Position numbers and translations under genes: made by a program. The notes below the pieces were generated by a model. It was not told the DNA's origin and ran no database searches. It worked only from the letters and a program-made list of their open reading frames with translations. Below are positions 59,171-64,000 of a stretch of DNA of 64,000 nt, in pieces; the stretch's first letter is position 1, and each line of letters begins with the position of its first letter. Location: the NCBI GenBank assembly GCA_002162685.1, contig MAAQ01000014.1, forward strand, positions 186,001 to 250,000. The letters run 5' to 3'. The stretch is from Flavobacteriales bacterium 33_180_T64. GTDB lineage: Bacteria > Bacteroidota > Bacteroidia > Flavobacteriales > Flavobacteriaceae.

Positions 59171-61600
59171 ATGGCTATTATGAGAAATTTTATTCTTCAA
59201 GTGATTACATTTTTTTATGTAACGATTTCATTTTCACAGATTTTAAGTAAAAAAGAATTAAAAAAACATGATGGGTTTTTTAATTTTCATTACGAAGAAG
59301 CTTCAGGTAAAATATATCTTGAAGTTAAAGATTTAAATGAAGAATTCTTATATGTTAATTCTTTAGCAACTGGTGTTGGTTCTAATGACATTGGTTTGGA
59401 TAGAGGTCAATTAGGACAAGAACGCTTGGTGAAATTTGAAAAGGCAGGACATAAATTATTACTCATTCAACCAAATTTAAGTTACAGAGCAATTACTGAT
59501 AATGTATTAGAAAAAAAGAGTATAGAACAAGCATTTGCAAAGTCGGTTTTATATGGATTCAAAATTTTAGAAACCCTTAACGATACTTATATTATTGATT
59601 TGACGCCTTTTTTAATGCTAGATACTCATGGTGTTGCTAATAGATTAAAGTCTGAAGGGTCTTATAAAATTGATTCAGGAAAAAGTGCTTTATCATTGGA
59701 TAGAACAAAAGCATTTCCTAAAAATGTAGAGTTTGAAGCCTTATTAACATTTAAAGGGCAAGCTAAAGGGAAACATATTCGAAGTGTGACACCAACATCA
59801 TCTTTAGTAAGTGTAATACAACATCATAGTTTTATTGAGTTACCTGATAATGATTACAAAAAACGTGAGTTTGATGTAAGAAGTGGAGCTTTATCAATGT
59901 CGTATTTAGATTATGCAACACCTATACAAGAGCCTATTAAAAAACGCTATATCACCCGTCATCGTTTGAAAAAGAAGAATCCTGAAGCCGAAAAAAGTGA
60001 AGCCATAGAACCTATTATCTATTATCTAGATCCTGGAACACCTGAACCTGTTCGATCGGCATTACTAGAAGGTGCTAGTTGGTGGAATCAAGCTTATGAA
60101 GCGATAGGGTTTATAGATGCATTTCAAGTTAAAATGTTACCAAAAGATGCAGATCCAATGGATTGTCGTTATAATGTGATTCAATGGGTCCATCGTTCTA
60201 CAAGAGGATGGAGTTATGGAGGAAGCGTTATTGATCCTAGAACAGGTGAGATTATTAAAGGTCATGTTAGCCTTGGAAGTTTGCGTATTCGTCAAGATTT
60301 TATGATTGCACAAGCCTTAATGAATAAACCTTTTGCCGAGCGTGATGATAATTATCAGCCAATGTTGGCTATGGCTTTAGCTCGAATTCGTCAGTTAAGT
60401 GCCCATGAAGTTGGACATACTATCGGATTTGCTCATAACTTTGCTGCTAGTGCACATGGAAGAGCATCAGTTATGGATTATCCACACCCTACACTTAAAT
60501 TAACTAATGGTACAATTGATTTTAGTGATGCTTATGCTGTTGGAATAGGAGATTGGGATAAAGTAACAGTGGCTTATAGCTATTCAGAATTTTCTGAAAA
60601 TGAAGTTGAAAAAACCGCTTTAAATAATATACTAAAAGCAGCAGATTTTGCTGGTATGCGCTTTATTACAGATAGTGATGCTAGAGCAAAAGGAGGCGCA
60701 CATGCTTTAGCGCATCTTTGGGATAATGGTAAAAGCGCTTCTGAAGAATTGGGAAATGTGTTGAATATTCGAAGACAAGCCATTTCTAATTTTTCTAAAG
60801 ATAATATTCGTCAAGGTGAGCCGTATTCGGTTTTAGAGGATGTATTTGTACCTCTTTATTTTTTCCACCGTTTTCAAACAGAAGCAGCTATAAAAGTTGT
60901 TGGAGGATTGGACTATAACTATGCTGTGAAAGGAGGTGGTCAACAGATTGTTAAGTCTATAGATGTTAAAACTCAAAGAGAGGCCTTAAATCAAATTTTA
61001 AAAACTATTTCTGCGGAAACATTAGCCATTCCGAAGGAAAAATTAGAACTCTTTCCTCCAAGAGCGTATAGGTATTATAGAAACCGCGAATCATTTTCTG
61101 GAAAAACAGGGGTTGCTTTTGATCCTATGAGTGCAGCTGTTACGGCAAGTGACATGACTTTGAAATTGTTGTTGCATCCAGAACGAGCTAATCGATTAGT
61201 GCTGCAAAAAAGTTTGAATGAAAAGCAATTAGGACTTAGAGAAATCATTAATTCTGTAATGAATAATACATTTGGTAAAAGGTACTCAGATGATTATAAG
61301 AAAAATGTTCAATATCAAATTAATACTAATGTTTTGAAATATTTAATGAATTTAGCAGTTTCGGAGAATTCTTATTTTCAAGTTAAAGCTATTGTTTATG
61401 ATGAATTAGAAAAGTTTCCTAATAGTTTCAAAAGAAGTCTTCAGAAAAAACATTTTGATTCTGAGGTGTATATAAATGAGTATAACAGACTACTTAGTAA
61501 ATTTAAAAAACTTCCAGAACAATTTAAAATAGAAAACGCGCCAAAAATACCGGATGGTTCACCAATAGGTAGTGATTTTTGTAATTATACCCAAAATTAA
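59171..61600 (+). CDS. Exported zinc-dependent metalloprotease (DUF5117/DUF5118 type)
   Basis: An 809-residue secreted protease with signal peptide (MRNFILQVITFFYVTISFSQ). N-terminal DUF5118/DUF5117-like parts (FFNFHYEEASGKIYLEVKDL, YVNSLATGVGSNDIGLDRGQ) precede the catalytic domain with the metzincin-type zinc motif HEVGHTIGFAH (about residues 412-422) and the Met-turn VMDYPHP. The C-terminal part is helical. It probably helps in protein degradation outside the cytoplasm. ATG 59180, three codons later, is an equally good start; a near-consensus -7 element (TAGATTTA, 59155-59162) lies just before. The threonine aldolase gene starts 3 bases after its stop. Confidence 0.88.
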   Translation: MAIMRNFILQVITFFYVTISFSQILSKKELKKHDGFFNFHYEEASGKIYLEVKDLNEEFLYVNSLATGVGSNDIGLDRGQLGQERLVKFEKAGHKLLLIQPNLSYRAITDNVLEKKSIEQAFAKSVLYGFKILETLNDTYIIDLTPFLMLDTHGVANRLKSEGSYKIDSGKSALSLDRTKAFPKNVEFEALLTFKGQAKGKHIRSVTPTSSLVSVIQHHSFIELPDNDYKKREFDVRSGALSMSYLDYATPIQEPIKKRYITRHRLKKKNPEAEKSEAIEPIIYYLDPGTPEPVRSALLEGASWWNQAYEAIGFIDAFQVKMLPKDADPMDCRYNVIQWVHRSTRGWSYGGSVIDPRTGEIIKGHVSLGSLRIRQDFMIAQALMNKPFAERDDNYQPMLAMALARIRQLSAHEVGHTIGFAHNFAASAHGRASVMDYPHPTLKLTNGTIDFSDAYAVGIGDWDKVTVAYSYSEFSENEVEKTALNNILKAADFAGMRFITDSDARAKGGAHALAHLWDNGKSASEELGNVLNIRRQAISNFSKDNIRQGEPYSVLEDVFVPLYFFHRFQTEAAIKVVGGLDYNYAVKGGGQQIVKSIDVKTQREALNQILKTISAETLAIPKEKLELFPPRAYRYYRNRESFSGKTGVAFDPMSAAVTASDMTLKLLLHPERANRLVLQKSLNEKQLGLREIINSVMNNTFGKRYSDDYKKNVQYQINTNVLKYLMNLAVSENSYFQVKAIVYDELEKFPNSFKRSLQKKHFDSEVYINEYNRLLSKFKKLPEQFKIENAPKIPDGSPIGSDFCNYTQN

Positions 61601-61603
61601 AAG

Positions 61604-62623
61604 ATGATAATAGATTTAAGAAGCGATACGGTTACTAAACCAACAAAAGCCATGTTAGAAGCTATGTTAACAGCCGATGTTGGTGATGATGTTTATAAAG
61701 AGGATCCATCTGTTAATGCTCTGGAAAAACGATTAGCAGAGCTATTTGGTAAAGACCAAGCTTTGTTTTTTCCAACAGGGAGCATGGCAAATCAAACAGC
61801 TTTAAAGTTGCATACCAATCCTGGAGAGCAAGTAATATGTGATAAATATGCACATATCTACAATTATGAAGGAGGAGGCGCGTCTTTTAATAGTGGAATT
61901 TCTTGCAAGCTCATTGATGGAGATCGAGGAATGTTTACGGCAAAACAGGTTGAAGCATCTATAAATCCACCAGACTTTTATCATAGTCCGTTAACCACGC
62001 TAGTATCAGTCGAAAACACAACCAATAAAGGCGGAGGTGCTTGTTGGGACTTTGAAGAATTAAAACGTATTAAAACAGTTTGTAATAGGCATAATTTAGG
62101 GTACCACTTAGATGGTGCACGACTATGGAATGCTTTGGCTAATACCACTAAAACGGCTAAAGATTACGGGCAATTATTTGATACCATATCTGTATGTTTA
62201 AGCAAAGGCTTAGGTTGCCCAATAGGTTCTGTGTTAATTGGAGACAATGCCTTAATGCAAGGTGCTATTCGTGTTCGTAAAATATTAGGAGGCGGCATGC
62301 GACAAGTAGGTTATGTTGCTGCAGCGGGTTTATATGCCTTAGATCATCATGTTGATAGATTAAGAGAAGATCACCAGAAAGCTAAGGCTATTGGGAAAGT
62401 TTTAGATGGCTTATCTATTATAGCAACAGTAGAACCAATAGAAACTAATATTGTTATTTTTGAATTAGAATCTCATGTTGATGAAGGTGAGTTTCTAAAA
62501 CAGCTTTCAGATAAAAATATTCATATTATTGGAATGGGAAGCAATAAGCTGCGTATGGTTACACATTTAGATTACACCAATGAAATGCATGACCGTCTTT
62601 TGAAAGTTTTGAATGACTTTTAA
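61604..62623 (+). CDS. ltaE: Low-specificity L-threonine aldolase
   Basis: A 339-residue PLP enzyme of the aspartate aminotransferase fold I group, cleaving L-threonine (and allo-threonine) to glycine and acetaldehyde. Signatures are LRSDTVTKPTKAMLEAM near the start, GDDVYKEDPSVNALE, FFPTGSMANQTAL, the substrate segment YHLDGARLWNAL and the PLP Lys in SKGLGCPIGSVLIG, followed by RKILGGGMRQVG. It begins 3 bases after the metalloprotease stop codon, so it is cotranscribed with it. Confidence 0.93.
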   Translation: MIIDLRSDTVTKPTKAMLEAMLTADVGDDVYKEDPSVNALEKRLAELFGKDQALFFPTGSMANQTALKLHTNPGEQVICDKYAHIYNYEGGGASFNSGISCKLIDGDRGMFTAKQVEASINPPDFYHSPLTTLVSVENTTNKGGGACWDFEELKRIKTVCNRHNLGYHLDGARLWNALANTTKTAKDYGQLFDTISVCLSKGLGCPIGSVLIGDNALMQGAIRVRKILGGGMRQVGYVAAAGLYALDHHVDRLREDHQKAKAIGKVLDGLSIIATVEPIETNIVIFELESHVDEGEFLKQLSDKNIHIIGMGSNKLRMVTHLDYTNEMHDRLLKVLNDF

Positions 62624-62641
62624 TTGTGTCTTATAGCAAAT

Positions 62642-62965
62642 TTATTTAAACATATCCATTCCAGGAATATTAGGCATGCCTTCTTTTGCAACAGCAGAAA
62701 CTTCAGTTTCATGAACCGTTGTGGCACGTGCTATAGCTTTATTAATTGTAAGAATTAAATAATCTTCAAGCATATCTTTATCTTGTAGTAATTCGTCGTC
62801 GATTGTAATTGATTTTAAGGTTCTATTAGCTGTAATCGTAACTTTTACTTTTTCGTCATGACTATTCATGTCAATTAAAACATTGTGTAATCGCTCTTTA
62901 GTTGCTTCAACTTTCTTTTGGGTTTCTTTAAGTTTACCCATCATTCCCATCATGTCTCCAAACAT
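62642..62965 (-). CDS. YbaB/EbfC family nucleoid-associated protein
   Basis: A 107-residue small dimeric DNA-binding protein of the YbaB/EbfC family: a long helix ([20 protein letters not shown]), a beta sheet ([18 protein letters not shown]) and a C-terminal helix ([17 protein letters not shown]). Members bind DNA non-specifically and are often encoded with dnaX-recR, but not here; the gene stands alone, facing ltaE and divergent from the oligopeptidase gene. The length is normal. Confidence 0.9.
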   Translation of the reverse strand: MFGDMMGMMGKLKETQKKVEATKERLHNVLIDMNSHDEKVKVTITANRTLKSITIDDELLQDKDMLEDYLILTINKAIARATTVHETEVSAVAKEGMPNIPGMDMFK

Positions 62966-63028
62966 ATTGTTAAGTATTAAAATTATGAATTACAAAATTA
63001 CTAAATTGCCAGACTTTTAAAAAGAAAA

Positions 63029-64000
63029 ATGAATACGACTATTGAAGTGCCTATAGCAGAACAAATTCCGAAGCAATTAGAAATCCATAACGATATACGA
63101 ATTGATAATTATTTTTGGTTAAATAAAAGAGAAGACCAGAATGTTTTAGATTATTTGAATGCTGAAAATGAGTTTTATGAGCAAGAAACTGCTCATACAA
63201 AGGATTTTGAAGTGAATCTTTTTGAAGAAATGAAATCGAGAATTAAGGAAGATGATTCATCTGTACCATACAAATATAATGGGTATTGGTATGTTGTTCG
63301 CTATGAAAAAGGTAAAGATTATCCTGTCTATACACGAAAAAAGGAAACTTTAGAGGCTACTGAAGAATTGCTTTTTGATTGCAATCAAATGGCAGAAGGG
63401 TATGGGTATTTTAGATTGGTAGGCTTGAGTATAAGTCCAGATAATACAATGGTAGCTTTTGGTTTAGATACAGTTGGGAGGCGACAGTACAAACTTCAGA
63501 TTAAAAATTTAATAACAGGAGAGGTGTTTTCTGATGTCATTGAAAACACAACTGGTTCATCAACTTGGGCTAATGATAATTTGACATTGTTTTATACAAA
63601 AAAAGATAAACAGACCTTACGTTCAGATAAAATTTATAAACATAAAATAGGAGATTCTGAAGAAAAGGATACACTTATTTTTACTGAAGCGGATGATACC
63701 TTTGGAGTTGCTGTTTATAAATCTAAATCTCGAAAATATATTATAATTGCTTGTTATAGTACGCTAACTAATGAGTTTCATATATTAAATGCTGATACAC
63801 CTGATGGTAATTTTAAAGTATTTCAAAGCCGAATTCGTGGATTAGAATATAGTATATCACATTTTGAAGATCAGTTTTATATTTTAACAAATCAGGATAA
63901 TGCTGTCAACTTTAAACTAATGAAAACTCAAGAAGCAAAGACAGATCTTGAGAATTGGGTTGAGGTTATCGCGCATCGTGATACTGTTTTATTAGAAGAT
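63029..64000 (+). CDS. ptrB: S9A-family oligopeptidase B (3' end outside window)
   Basis: The frame opens at ATG 63029 and is still open at the right edge (324 codons visible). The start VPIAEQIPKQLEIHNDIRID then NYFWLNKREDQNVLDYLNAE and the following helical and propeller segments (WYVVRYEKGKDYPVYTRKK, SWANDNLTL-like STWANDNLTLFYTKKD) are those of the N-terminal beta-propeller of oligopeptidase B. The Ser-Asp-His catalytic domain lies beyond the window. The enzyme cleaves short peptides after basic residues in the periplasm or cytosol. It is divergent from the YbaB gene. Confidence 0.82.
   Translation, partial: MNTTIEVPIAEQIPKQLEIHNDIRIDNYFWLNKREDQNVLDYLNAENEFYEQETAHTKDFEVNLFEEMKSRIKEDDSSVPYKYNGYWYVVRYEKGKDYPVYTRKKETLEATEELLFDCNQMAEGYGYFRLVGLSISPDNTMVAFGLDTVGRRQYKLQIKNLITGEVFSDVIENTTGSSTWANDNLTLFYTKKDKQTLRSDKIYKHKIGDSEEKDTLIFTEADDTFGVAVYKSKSRKYIIIACYSTLTNEFHILNADTPDGNFKVFQSRIRGLEYSISHFEDQFYILTNQDNAVNFKLMKTQEAKTDLENWVEVIAHRDTVLLED

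Overview
The window looks like a chromosomal segment from a marine-type member of the Flavobacteriaceae (Bacteroidota). The evidence is the low G+C content; the many Bacteroidota-type promoters with the -7 element TAnnTTTG; the near absence of Shine-Dalgarno sequences; a secreted protein with a type IX secretion (T9SS) sorting domain; a CarboxypepD-reg/TonB-type outer-membrane receptor; and families typical of flavobacteria (DUF2490, DUF2853, YtxH, CvfB, EttA preceded by a tiny membrane protein). I see no phage, insertion sequence, CRISPR array, tRNA or rRNA. The genus cannot be fixed from this alone.

Layout. 1-4.9 kb: a cut-off RlmI-type methyltransferase, a nitronate monooxygenase, an AraC/GyrI-type regulator, and a YCII/DGPF protein coupled to an ECF42-type sigma factor. 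5-25.4 kb: the menaquinone (vitamin K2) genes are spread over about 20 kb as menI-menF, menD, menB-menA and menC-(CPBP protease)-menE. They are interleaved with a tricorn-like protease, CvfB, a C1 peptidase, an UPF0173 hydrolase, an SDR plus fatty-acid hydroxylase pair and DUF2490. All steps from chorismate to demethylmenaquinone are present except an obvious MenH; the final methyltransferase is not in the window. 25.4-33.7 kb: DoxX, an acyl-CoA carboxylase beta subunit coupled to an MFS transporter, a MarR-controlled FMN reductase with two pirins behind palindromic operators, then EttA.

33.9-43.7 kb: a lipoprotein metallo-beta-lactamase-fold protein, then a co-oriented block of unrecognised genes built around an AAA+ ATPase: a long coiled-coil protein, a small membrane-anchored protein, a soluble protein, the AAA+ ATPase, a second soluble protein, and two membrane proteins. 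This is the best candidate for an undescribed system. 43.8-54.4 kb: a CXXCH lipoprotein, a MarR-GNAT fusion with two palindromes at its promoter, the histidine-degradation genes hutG and hutI with a transglutaminase-like partner, a T9SS-sorted FG-GAP protein, fumC and two small genes. 54.5-64 kb: an outer-membrane receptor, arsC, prfB with an intact programmed +1 frameshift, a zinc metalloprotease, threonine aldolase, YbaB/EbfC and a cut-off oligopeptidase B.

Regulation seen in the sequence includes about fifteen candidate TAnnTTTG promoters, a separate ECF-type promoter in front of the ECF42 operon, several hairpin terminators, and a likely small RNA (or attenuated leader) of about 95 nt upstream of the UPF0173 gene. 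Four gene pairs are joined by overlapping TAATG stop/start codons, which suggests translational coupling.
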